The translations under genes were made by a program, and so were the position numbers. Below, piece after piece: positions 56,408 to 64,000 of a DNA stretch of 64,000 bases; position 1 is the first letter of the stretch, and each line of letters starts with the position of its first letter. The notes below the pieces were generated by a model. The model did no database searches. It saw only the letters and a program-made list of their open reading frames with translations, and had not been told where the DNA came from. This DNA comes from Crocinitomicaceae bacterium (GTDB lineage Bacteria > Bacteroidota > Bacteroidia > Flavobacteriales_D > Crocinitomicaceae), in assembly GCA_022447665.1 (NCBI GenBank), contig JAKVAQ010000018.1, positions 1-64,000 of the forward strand, read 5' to 3'.

Positions 56408-59400
56408 ATGGAGAAAATCGAGCCTTATAAGCCAAAAAATAAAGTAAGAATTGTAACAGCAGCTTCGTTATTTGACGGACATGATGCGGCAATTAATATC
56501 ATGCGAAGAATTATCCAGTCCACAGGATGTGAGGTAATTCACCTAGGACATGATCGTTCTGTAGAGGAAGTCGTGAATTGTGCTATTCAAGAAGATGCTC
56601 AGGCAATAGCCATGACGTCTTATCAAGGTGGACATACGGAATATTTAAAGTATATGTATGATTTGCTAAATGAAAAAGGCGCCAGTCATATTAAAATATT
56701 TGCTGGAGGTGGAGGAACAATACTTCCTTCCGAGATAGAGGAGTTACAGGCTTATGGCATTACTCGTATTTATCATCCAGATGATGGAAGAGCAATGGGG
56801 CTTCAAGGAATGATCAATGATTTGGTTGAAAAATCTGATTTCCCTACTGGCCAAAACCTTAATGGAGAGGTTGGACATTTAGAGTCTAAGAGCCCTGTTG
56901 ATATTGCTCGTTTGATTTCTGCTGCTGAGAACTTTCCAGAAGAGAGTAAGTCGGAATTGGATAAAGTCCATGAAATGGCAGCGAAAGTTGATACACCTAT
57001 TCTTGGTATAACTGGAACGGGTGGTGCTGGAAAGTCATCATTGGTTGATGAGTTAGTGAGAAGATTTTTAATTGATTTCCCTGAAAAGGAAATAGCAATT
57101 GTCTCTGTAGATCCTTCTAAAAGAAAGACGGGTGGCGCGTTATTGGGAGATAGAATCCGAATGAATGCCATTAAGAATTCAAGGGTTTACATGAGGTCGT
57201 TAGCAACAAGACAGTCAAATTTGGCGCTTTCAAAACACGTATCTGAAGCGTTAGAAATTTTAAAAGCAGCGAAGTTTGATCTGATAATTCTAGAAACTTC
57301 AGGTATCGGTCAATCTGATACTGAAATTATGGACCATTCGGATGTGTCTTTATACGTGATGACTCCTGAATTTGGTGCGGCTACTCAACTTGAGAAAATT
57401 GACATGCTTGATTTTGCTGATTTAGTAGCGTTGAATAAATTCGATAAACGTGGAGCTTTAGATGCAATACGCGATGTAAAAAAACAGTACATGCGTAATA
57501 ATAATCTTTGGGATACTCCAATGGATGAAATGCCTGTATATGGTACAATAGCATCACAATTCAATGATCCTGGAATGAACTCGCTTTACAAGGCGATCAT
57601 GGATAAAGTAGCTGATAAAACTGGTGCAGACCTTAAGTCTGCATTTGAGATCACTGAGGAGATGTCTGAGAAGATCTTCGTTATTCCACCGGCTAGAACG
57701 CGTTATTTGTCTGAGATTTCGGAGAATAACAGAGCTTATGATAAATGGGTTGATGAACAAGTTATAGTAGCCGATAAGTTATTCGGCCTGGACTCATCAA
57801 TAAAGACATTGCAGGAATCTGATATTGAAGATAAAGATAGATTGATAAAAGGGTTACAAGAATCTTTTGAAAAAGTAAAACTTGAACTAGATCCTAAGAA
57901 TTGGGTGATTATAGAAGGTTGGCAAGATAAAGTAAAACGCTACAAAGAACCTGTTTATAAATTCAAGGTTCGTGATAAGGAACTATCGATTCAAACGCAC
58001 AGTGAATCATTATCACACCTTCAAATTCCTAAGGTAGCTTTACCTAAATACAATGGATGGGGCGATGTGTTGAGATGGTCATTGCAGGAGAATGTTCCTG
58101 GAGAATTCCCATACACTGCTGGTTTATTCCCTTTTAAACGTGAAGGGGAGGATCCTACGCGAATGTTTGCTGGTGAAGGCGGGCCTGAAAGAACGAATAG
58201 AAGGTTCCATTATGTTTCTCTAGGAATGCCTGCAAAACGTTTATCAACGGCGTTCGATTCCGTTACGCTTTACGGCAATGATCCTGATTTACGTCCTGAT
58301 ATTTATGGTAAAATTGGTAACTCAGGGGTCTCGATCTGTTGTTTAGACGATGCTAAGAAGTTGTATTCTGGATTCCGTTTGTCTGATCCTAAAACTTCCG
58401 TTTCAATGACCATTAACGGACCTGCGCCGATGTTGTTAGGTTTCTTTATGAATGCGGCAATAGATCAGGAATGCGAGATATATATTAAAGAAAATGAGCT
58501 TGAATCAGAAGTTGAAGCTAAATACAAGGAATTGTATGATGACAAAGGATTAAAGCGACCTGCTTATCAAGGTGATCTTCCGGAAGGGAACGATGGCCTG
58601 GGCTTAATGCTTTTAGGTCTTACTGGAGATCAAGTATTACCTGCGGATGTTTATGCTAAAATTAAAGCAGAGACCTTAACGAAGGTGAGAGGAACAGTGC
58701 AAGCGGATATTTTAAAAGAAGATCAGGCACAAAATACGTGTATCTTCTCAACTGAATTTGCACTAAGATTAATGGGTGATGTGCAAGAGTATTTCATCAA
58801 TAATGGAGTTCGAAATTTCTATTCAGTTTCAATTTCAGGGTACCACATTGCAGAAGCTGGTGCTAATCCAATTTCGCAGTTGGCATTTACGCTAGCAAAT
58901 GGATTTACTTACGTAGAGTATTACCTTTCACGAGGAATGGATATCAATAAATTTGGACCGAATTTATCGTTCTTTTTCTCTAATGGTATTGATCCAGAGT
59001 ATGCAGTGATAGGTCGTGTTGCAAGACGTGTTTGGTCAAAAGCATTGGCTAAAAAATATGGAGCGAATGCACGTGCACAGATGTTAAAATATCATATTCA
59101 AACATCTGGTCGTTCATTACACGCACAAGAGATTGATTTCAATGATATTAGGACTACTCTTCAGGCTTTGTATGCGATTTACGATAACTGTAACTCATTA
59201 CATACAAACGCCTACGATGAAGCTATTACAACGCCAACCGAAGAGTCGGTGCGTAGAGCTATGGCAATTCAGTTAATCATTAACCGTGAATTAGGGTTAG
59301 CTAAAAATGAAAATCCAATTCAAGGGTCGTTCATTATTGAAGAGTTAACGGATTTGGTTGAAGAAGCAGTTCTTACCGAGTTTGACAGAATTACCGAAAG

Positions 59401-59788
59401 GGGTGGTGTTTTAGGTGCAATGGAAACTATGTATCAACGTTCAAAAATTCAAGAGGAATCACTTTACTACGAAACACTAAAGCATACCGGTGAATTCCCA
59501 ATTATTGGTGTGAATACTTTCTTAAGTTCTAAAGGTTCTCCAACTATTGTTCCTGCAGAAGTTATTCGTGCAGAAGAATCTGAAAAGCAGTACCAAATTG
59601 AAATGTTGGGTAACCTACACAAGGCGAAAGAGGAGAAATCTAAAGAGGCCTTGACTACAATTCAGAAGGCAGCAATTCAGAATAAAAATATATTCGAAGA
59701 ACTAATGGAAGCAGCTAAAGTATGTTCATTAGGACAAATAACTGATGCTTTATTTGAAGTAGGTGGCCAGTACAGAAGGAATATGTAG
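56408..59788 (+). CDS. icmF: Fused isobutyryl-CoA mutase (IcmF) with B12, MeaB-type GTPase and mutase domains
   Basis: The 1126-residue protein joins three parts. A B12-binding domain (~1-140) has [10 protein letters not shown], with the cobalt-ligand His25. A MeaB/G3E GTPase chaperone domain (~190-520) has [17 protein letters not shown] with K209. A methylmalonyl-CoA-mutase-like domain (~570-1080) has [37 protein letters not shown] and [20 protein letters not shown]. This order is that of IcmF, which isomerises isobutyryl-CoA and butyryl-CoA (or pivalyl-type CoAs) by adenosyl-B12. The start at 56408 follows the promoter box; a frame from 56330 (26 codons more) is less likely. Confidence 0.93.
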   Translation: MEKIEPYKPKNKVRIVTAASLFDGHDAAINIMRRIIQSTGCEVIHLGHDRSVEEVVNCAIQEDAQAIAMTSYQGGHTEYLKYMYDLLNEKGASHIKIFAGGGGTILPSEIEELQAYGITRIYHPDDGRAMGLQGMINDLVEKSDFPTGQNLNGEVGHLESKSPVDIARLISAAENFPEESKSELDKVHEMAAKVDTPILGITGTGGAGKSSLVDELVRRFLIDFPEKEIAIVSVDPSKRKTGGALLGDRIRMNAIKNSRVYMRSLATRQSNLALSKHVSEALEILKAAKFDLIILETSGIGQSDTEIMDHSDVSLYVMTPEFGAATQLEKIDMLDFADLVALNKFDKRGALDAIRDVKKQYMRNNNLWDTPMDEMPVYGTIASQFNDPGMNSLYKAIMDKVADKTGADLKSAFEITEEMSEKIFVIPPARTRYLSEISENNRAYDKWVDEQVIVADKLFGLDSSIKTLQESDIEDKDRLIKGLQESFEKVKLELDPKNWVIIEGWQDKVKRYKEPVYKFKVRDKELSIQTHSESLSHLQIPKVALPKYNGWGDVLRWSLQENVPGEFPYTAGLFPFKREGEDPTRMFAGEGGPERTNRRFHYVSLGMPAKRLSTAFDSVTLYGNDPDLRPDIYGKIGNSGVSICCLDDAKKLYSGFRLSDPKTSVSMTINGPAPMLLGFFMNAAIDQECEIYIKENELESEVEAKYKELYDDKGLKRPAYQGDLPEGNDGLGLMLLGLTGDQVLPADVYAKIKAETLTKVRGTVQADILKEDQAQNTCIFSTEFALRLMGDVQEYFINNGVRNFYSVSISGYHIAEAGANPISQLAFTLANGFTYVEYYLSRGMDINKFGPNLSFFFSNGIDPEYAVIGRVARRVWSKALAKKYGANARAQMLKYHIQTSGRSLHAQEIDFNDIRTTLQALYAIYDNCNSLHTNAYDEAITTPTEESVRRAMAIQLIINRELGLAKNENPIQGSFIIEELTDLVEEAVLTEFDRITERGGVLGAMETMYQRSKIQEESLYYETLKHTGEFPIIGVNTFLSSKGSPTIVPAEVIRAEESEKQYQIEMLGNLHKAKEEKSKEALTTIQKAAIQNKNIFEELMEAAKVCSLGQITDALFEVGGQYRRNM

Positions 59789-59819
59789 AAGGAACAATAA
59801 CCTAACCCCACCATAAGTT

Positions 59820-61820
59820 GTGTTGAAGAAGTTTTTAGTCTTTCTATCCATACTTACCTATACTTTATGGGGCCGAGCAGAGGTGAATATTGATTCTTTA
59901 CAGTCTATAATTATTTCCACGTCTTCCAAAAATGTTGACAAGTTCAATGCCCATATTGAACTTGCTAAGTTCTATTATACCCCAGAGGGCCAGGAGAAGT
60001 GTTTTCAGAATTTAAACGCCGCAGCCGATTACTCTAGGGGTATGGATAATCCGAAATATGGTGCGCAGGTGCATTATATGTTGGGTACCTTGCACTATGC
60101 AACGGGAAATGGCGTAGCAGCAGTTGATAATTTTAATCGAGCAAGTAAGTATAGTTATACATTGTCTAAGGATACCGTTTTAATAATCGAAAACATCAAG
60201 GGAATTATTTACCTTGAAAATAAAGAGTTTGAAAAGTCAAAAAATAGTTTCTTAAACGCCGTAGCCCTTATCGCAGAGGCTTCCGAAGTGTCAGGAAAGA
60301 ATTACGCTCATTTGTATAACAATGTAGGTTTAGCGTATACTGAACTAAATAATTTTGATTCATCCTATTACTTTCATAGTGTATGTTTAAGGAAAAGAAG
60401 GGTACTTCAAGATACAACTGGAATAGGGCAGACCTATAATAATTTGGGAACGCTCTTTTACCAATTTGAACAATACGATTCATCACTTTACTACTTTGAA
60501 CTAGGTTTAAGCAAAAGAGAAATAGCTAGCAATCAACCGGAATCAGGTATTGTTGAGAGTAAGATAAATATTGGCAAGGCATTGATTAAACTTGGTGACT
60601 ATCAGCGTGCTGAGGATCTCTTAATAGAAAGTCACGAGCTAAGTTTGAAACAAAAAAACAAAAGTTTAGAAGTGAGGGTGGCTGAGCAATTGTGGAAGTT
60701 GTACGAAGTTCAAAGACAATATTCTAAAGCGTTACAGTACAGTAATTTGTATCATGAGCTAAATGACGAATTGTTTAGTCTCGATAAAAGAGAGGAATTG
60801 ATTCGACTCAATCATGAGAACATGTACAACCAAAAACTAAGACATGATAGCTTGCTTACATTAGAGCAAGAAAAGGCGAGGCTGATAAAGGAAGAACAAG
60901 AAAAGGAGATTCAAGCGGAAAAGGAAGCTTTTTCAAGACTGATAATAATAAGCATGGGATTAGGGTTAGGTCTAGCACTCTTGTTATTCTTCATTGCATA
61001 TAAAAACTTTAGAAATAAGAAACGTTCAGAAGCATTGATAAGAGCTCAGAAAGATGAAGTCGAACTCAAGAACAGAGAAATCACTGACTCAATCGTTTAT
61101 GCAAAAAGATTACAAGATGCAATTTTACCCTCAGAAGAACTTGTGGCATCGAAGTTTTCAGAAGCATTTATCTACTTCAGGCCAAAAGATGTTGTTAGCG
61201 GCGATTTTTATTGGTTTCTCGAAAGAGATGGGGCGAAGTATTTTGCTGTCGCAGACTGCACTGGGCATGGGGTTCCAGGTGCAATGGTAAGCGTTGTGTG
61301 CAGCACTGCTTTAGATAGTGCAGTTCGGGAGTTTGGCTGTAATGAACCCTGTAAGATTTTAGATAAAACCCGTGAATTGGTCGTAGCAAAATTAACTGAA
61401 AGCAACTCAGGTGTGCAAGATGGAATGGACATAGCACTATGTAAAATAAAGGGCAATCAGCTCTCTTTCGCGGGCGCGAACAATCCTTTATGGTTATTGC
61501 GTCATAATTCGAGCAAAATTGAGGTAATCAAAGGTGATAAACAGCCAATAGGTAATTATGCCTATCAATCAAATTTTAATCAGTTTGATTGTAAAGTGGA
61601 GGCTGGTGACCGTGTTTATCTATTCTCAGATGGTTATCAGGATCAATTTGGTGGGGAGAACGGGAAAAAATACAAAGCAAAGCAGCTTAAGCTAGATTTA
61701 GAGAGTTCGAAAAGAGAGTCTATGTCACAACAAGAAGTCTTAATTCATAGGTCTTTAGAAGAATGGATGGGAACTACGGATCAGTTGGATGATATATGCT
61801 TAGCAGGTATTAAATTTTAA
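59820..61820 (+). CDS. TPR-containing membrane SpoIIE-type phosphatase
   Basis: The 666-residue protein has a signal peptide or TM (LKKFLVFLSILTYTLWGRAE), TPR-like repeats (~40-330; EKSKNSFLNAVALIAEA, LYNNVGLAYTELNNFDSSYY, GQTYNNLGTLFYQFEQYDSS), a TM (LIIISMGLGLGLALLLFFIA), a coiled coil and a SpoIIE PP2C domain (FRPKDVVSGDFYWFLERDG, VADCTGHGVPGAMVS, FSDGYQDQFGG). PP2C acidic residues are intact. It starts with GTG at 59820. It shares a near-identical catalytic core with the phosphatase at 31037-32992 but a different sensor. It overlaps the histidine kinase gene by 11 bp at its 3' end. Confidence 0.9.
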   Translation: MLKKFLVFLSILTYTLWGRAEVNIDSLQSIIISTSSKNVDKFNAHIELAKFYYTPEGQEKCFQNLNAAADYSRGMDNPKYGAQVHYMLGTLHYATGNGVAAVDNFNRASKYSYTLSKDTVLIIENIKGIIYLENKEFEKSKNSFLNAVALIAEASEVSGKNYAHLYNNVGLAYTELNNFDSSYYFHSVCLRKRRVLQDTTGIGQTYNNLGTLFYQFEQYDSSLYYFELGLSKREIASNQPESGIVESKINIGKALIKLGDYQRAEDLLIESHELSLKQKNKSLEVRVAEQLWKLYEVQRQYSKALQYSNLYHELNDELFSLDKREELIRLNHENMYNQKLRHDSLLTLEQEKARLIKEEQEKEIQAEKEAFSRLIIISMGLGLGLALLLFFIAYKNFRNKKRSEALIRAQKDEVELKNREITDSIVYAKRLQDAILPSEELVASKFSEAFIYFRPKDVVSGDFYWFLERDGAKYFAVADCTGHGVPGAMVSVVCSTALDSAVREFGCNEPCKILDKTRELVVAKLTESNSGVQDGMDIALCKIKGNQLSFAGANNPLWLLRHNSSKIEVIKGDKQPIGNYAYQSNFNQFDCKVEAGDRVYLFSDGYQDQFGGENGKKYKAKQLKLDLESSKRESMSQQEVLIHRSLEEWMGTTDQLDDICLAGIKF

Positions 61821-62973
61821 CCTTGAAAAAATACTTTTCATTGGAGTCAAATCTTTCAAGTGCTACTTGCTCAATCAATGAATTAATAATCGCAATTCCT
61901 GTGTTGCTATCTGGAAATTCGTTCGGTTTAAAGTTCTTTCCTGAGTTCCAATACTCATATCGTAAATGCTCATCACAAGAGCTTATTTTTAGATAAATTT
62001 TACCCTTTTCACCATACGGGAAAGCATGTTTAATTGAGTTAGTGATTAACTCGTTAGTTATTAAGCTTAAAGGAATCGCAATGTCTAAATCAACTTTAAA
62101 CGGATAGATATCATATTCAATTTCTATAGAATCAGACTTTCCATAGGAATGAAGTATGTTTTCAGCTAATTCAATAATAAAGCTATCTATTTCGGCCTCT
62201 AGACTATCCTTAGAACGGAACATTTTTTCATGAACCAAGGCAAACGAATTTATTCTACTTTTTACTTCGAATAAGGTTTTTTTCTCAACTTCATCAATAG
62301 AGTTATTCAGCTTTATCTGGATAAGACTAGAGATTAACTGTAAGTTGTTTTTTACCCTATGCTGAAGTTCTTTTAAGATGATCTTCTGCACCTTGTTTTT
62401 TTCTTCTAACTCGGCAGTTTTCTTTTTAACGATACTCTCTAGATTATCTTTATGCTCTCTTAAAACTGCTTTCGTTTCTGTTTCAGCAATTTTAATGGAT
62501 GCCATTGAAGCAATAGCAGATAAAATTTTAAGATCCTTTTCGTCAAAGAAACCGAGCTGTGAATGCTCAGAGTCAATGATTCCTATTACTCGATCTTTGT
62601 AAATAATGGGTACGGTAATTTCTGACAATCTATAGTCGTCATCGACAATATACCTTGCATCTTCTCGCGTGTCACGAATAATTTCAGGTTTTCCTCTACT
62701 GAACACTGTGCCAACAATTCCTCGTCCTGGCTCAATGTATATCGGATTTGTGATTTCTCCTTCATTTTGTTTACTTCCAAATGCAGCTTGTTGAACAAGT
62801 AGACCTTTTTCTTTGTCGTAGAGATAAATGATACAATCTTCATAATTAAGTTTTGATATCGCTTGGTTGGTTACCGCCCAAACGATATCGTTAATAGTTT
62901 CAGCTTCAAATAACGCTTGAGCGAAATCACTGATCGCTTCTAGAAAGTTATCTTTTTCTGAAATATATCCCAT
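61810..62973 (-). CDS. GAF-domain sensor histidine kinase (HisKA_2 type)
   Basis: The 387-residue soluble protein has a GAF domain (~20-165; CIIYLYDKEKGLLVQQAAFG, VPIIYKDRVIGIIDSEH), a coiled coil, a HisKA_2 dimerisation box LKELQHRVKNNLQLISSLIQ with the phospho-accepting His, and an HATPase domain with IPLSLITNELITNSIKHAFP and the end NSGKNFKPNEFPDSNTGIAI. There is no receiver domain and no membrane segment. It is convergent with the TPR-phosphatase and 3 bp from the following oxidoreductase gene, so it may be co-transcribed with the latter. Confidence 0.88.
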   Translation of the reverse strand: MGYISEKDNFLEAISDFAQALFEAETINDIVWAVTNQAISKLNYEDCIIYLYDKEKGLLVQQAAFGSKQNEGEITNPIYIEPGRGIVGTVFSRGKPEIIRDTREDARYIVDDDYRLSEITVPIIYKDRVIGIIDSEHSQLGFFDEKDLKILSAIASMASIKIAETETKAVLREHKDNLESIVKKKTAELEEKNKVQKIILKELQHRVKNNLQLISSLIQIKLNNSIDEVEKKTLFEVKSRINSFALVHEKMFRSKDSLEAEIDSFIIELAENILHSYGKSDSIEIEYDIYPFKVDLDIAIPLSLITNELITNSIKHAFPYGEKGKIYLKISSCDEHLRYEYWNSGKNFKPNEFPDSNTGIAIINSLIEQVALERFDSNEKYFFKVKI

Positions 62974-62976
62974 ATA

Positions 62977-64000
62977 TTATGATCGAGGTTCAATTTTAAT
63001 TTCTACAAATTTTGAAACGGGAGTATTGCTGCCTTTAGCGACACTTTTTAATGGCACAAGCACATTGGCCTCTGGGAAATACGTTACGCAGCATCCTTCG
63101 GCAACATCATATTCGATTACTTTGAATTTATTAGCTCGCCTTGTTTCTCCTTTATATTCTCCTATGAGATCTACAACTTGCTCTTGTCGTAGACCTTGTT
63201 TTTGCATGTCTTTTTTATTTAAAAGTACCACGCGCCTCTCACCAAGAATTCCTCGGTATCGATCGTCCATACCGTAAATTGTAGTGTTGTATTGATCATG
63301 CGTACGATTGGTGATCATAATTAGATGACCATCTTTTACTTTCCGATTTGGAGGATCAACAACTGAGAAATTTGCTTTCCCATTTGGTGTAGTGAATTTA
63401 CGTTCTCTTGCACCGTTCGGTAAATAGAATCCTTGCGGTATTCGAACACGTTTGTTATAGTCTTCAAAGCCAGCTATTGTCGCCTCAATATTATCACGAA
63501 TAATATCATAATTATCAACCATAGTGTCCCATTTAACTAAGTCACTCCCGAATGTAGCATAGCCCATGGCAGCTACAATTGCAGGCTCACTTTTTAGTTC
63601 ATTCGAAGGAGGAGCAAGTGTTCCTTGGCTTTTATGAACAACTCCCATAGAGTTCTCTACTGAAACAAATTGAGGGCCTGATTTTTGTTCGTCGCGATCA
63701 GAACGCGCCAAACAAGGTAATATAATTGCTTCTTTTCCAGTCACTAAATGTGATCGGTTAAGTTTAGTTGAAACTTGAACGGTTAAATCACAATTTTGAA
63801 TGGCTTCTCCAGTTAGTTGCGAGTCAGGTGTGGCTGAGATAAAATTCCCACCCATACACATAAAGAAACGTATTTTATTTTCGTGACAAGCTTCAATCGT
63901 TTCAACAACGTCTAAGCCATGTTCTCTTGGTGCATTAATTCCAAAGTGCTTGTCCAAATTTGCTAAAAAACCTTCCTTTGGCTTTTCCCAAATACCCATT
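62977..64000 (-). CDS. YdeP/FdhF-like molybdopterin oxidoreductase, C-terminal part (start outside window)
   Basis: The frame is open to the window edge (341 codons). The visible part begins GIWEKPKEGFLANLDKHFG, which in relatives lies inside the protein, so the N-terminal half, including any Fe-S motif, is beyond the window. It has FFMCMGGNFISATPDSQLTG, TKLNRSHLVTGKEAIILPCL, GPQFVSVENSMGVV and RTHDQYNTTIYGMDDRYRGI, as in YdeP-type molybdopterin-guanine-dinucleotide enzymes. The substrate is unknown. Confidence 0.8.
   Translation of the reverse strand, partial: MGIWEKPKEGFLANLDKHFGINAPREHGLDVVETIEACHENKIRFFMCMGGNFISATPDSQLTGEAIQNCDLTVQVSTKLNRSHLVTGKEAIILPCLARSDRDEQKSGPQFVSVENSMGVVHKSQGTLAPPSNELKSEPAIVAAMGYATFGSDLVKWDTMVDNYDIIRDNIEATIAGFEDYNKRVRIPQGFYLPNGARERKFTTPNGKANFSVVDPPNRKVKDGHLIMITNRTHDQYNTTIYGMDDRYRGILGERRVVLLNKKDMQKQGLRQEQVVDLIGEYKGETRRANKFKVIEYDVAEGCCVTYFPEANVLVPLKSVAKGSNTPVSKFVEIKIEPRS

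Noticed and set aside
61195-61456. Two antisense frames in the SpoIIE domain at 61.2-61.5 kb
   Set aside because: They are antisense to conserved catalytic motifs of the TPR-phosphatase; codon pattern and location explain them without a gene.

Overview
The window looks like a chromosome segment of a marine or aquatic Bacteroidota bacterium, most likely Flavobacteriales. The signs are: a C-terminal type IX secretion sorting domain on a secreted protein (24222-25384); a GldI-like lipoprotein FKBP beside a DHH phosphoesterase; a ligA / DUF6913 / dapA neighbourhood; perfect TAnnTTTG -7 boxes before several genes; AT-rich sequence with few Shine-Dalgarno motifs; and many secreted lipoproteins, outer-membrane barrels and SpoIIE-type phosphatases. 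Family names come from recognising motifs in the translations; no database search was run.

1-14.2 kb is a surface-polysaccharide locus. Two leftward genes (a polysaccharide pyruvyl transferase cut by the left edge, and a capsule-synthesis-like protein) face a tight rightward operon. The operon starts with PseB (UDP-GlcNAc 4,6-dehydratase inverting), runs through an aldo/keto reductase, an SDR, an SpsF-like cytidylyltransferase, an RraA/HMG-aldolase-like protein, a class I/II aminotransferase, a PseG-like UDP-sugar hydrolase, an ATP-grasp ligase and an amidohydrolase, and ends with PseI (nonulosonic acid synthase), a Wzx-type flippase and a MOSC protein. It has the frame of a pseudaminic-acid-type pathway, but no recognisable PseC aminotransferase (DegT family) or PseH acetyltransferase. 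Five less usual enzymes sit in their place. This is the strongest candidate here for an undescribed pathway. A decayed or very small ORF with a long palindrome lies between pseI and the flippase.

14.2-25.4 kb holds envelope and RNA genes: a patatin-barrel protein, a DUF5686-like protein, a THUMP RNA methyltransferase, an FMN reductase, a large WD40-caspase-like protein with an intact His/Cys dyad, and a T9SS-sorted surface protein broken by two single-base losses in T runs.

25.4-45 kb is mixed housekeeping: an IF2_N-like acidic protein, a queuosine precursor transporter, a PLP desulfhydrase-like enzyme, a YiiX-like lipoprotein, an ABC-F protein, a membrane SpoIIE phosphatase, a DEAD-box helicase, RluF, an ECF sigma factor with a membrane-anchored barrel partner, two FKBP lipoproteins and a DHH phosphoesterase. 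Between 36.6 and 39 kb two stress-type genes (tandem UspA; hydrolase-OsmC fusion) carry three in-frame stop codons between them.

45-64 kb: dapA, DUF6913, ligA, terC, mnmD, a thioesterase, dnaA (no obvious DnaA-box cluster next to it), a low-molecular-weight tyrosine phosphatase, an RsmI-like methylase, DinB, the fused isobutyryl-CoA mutase IcmF, a TPR-SpoIIE phosphatase, a GAF histidine kinase, and the C-terminal part of a YdeP-type molybdopterin oxidoreductase cut by the right edge.

No rRNA, tRNA, CRISPR array or complete insertion sequence was recognised.
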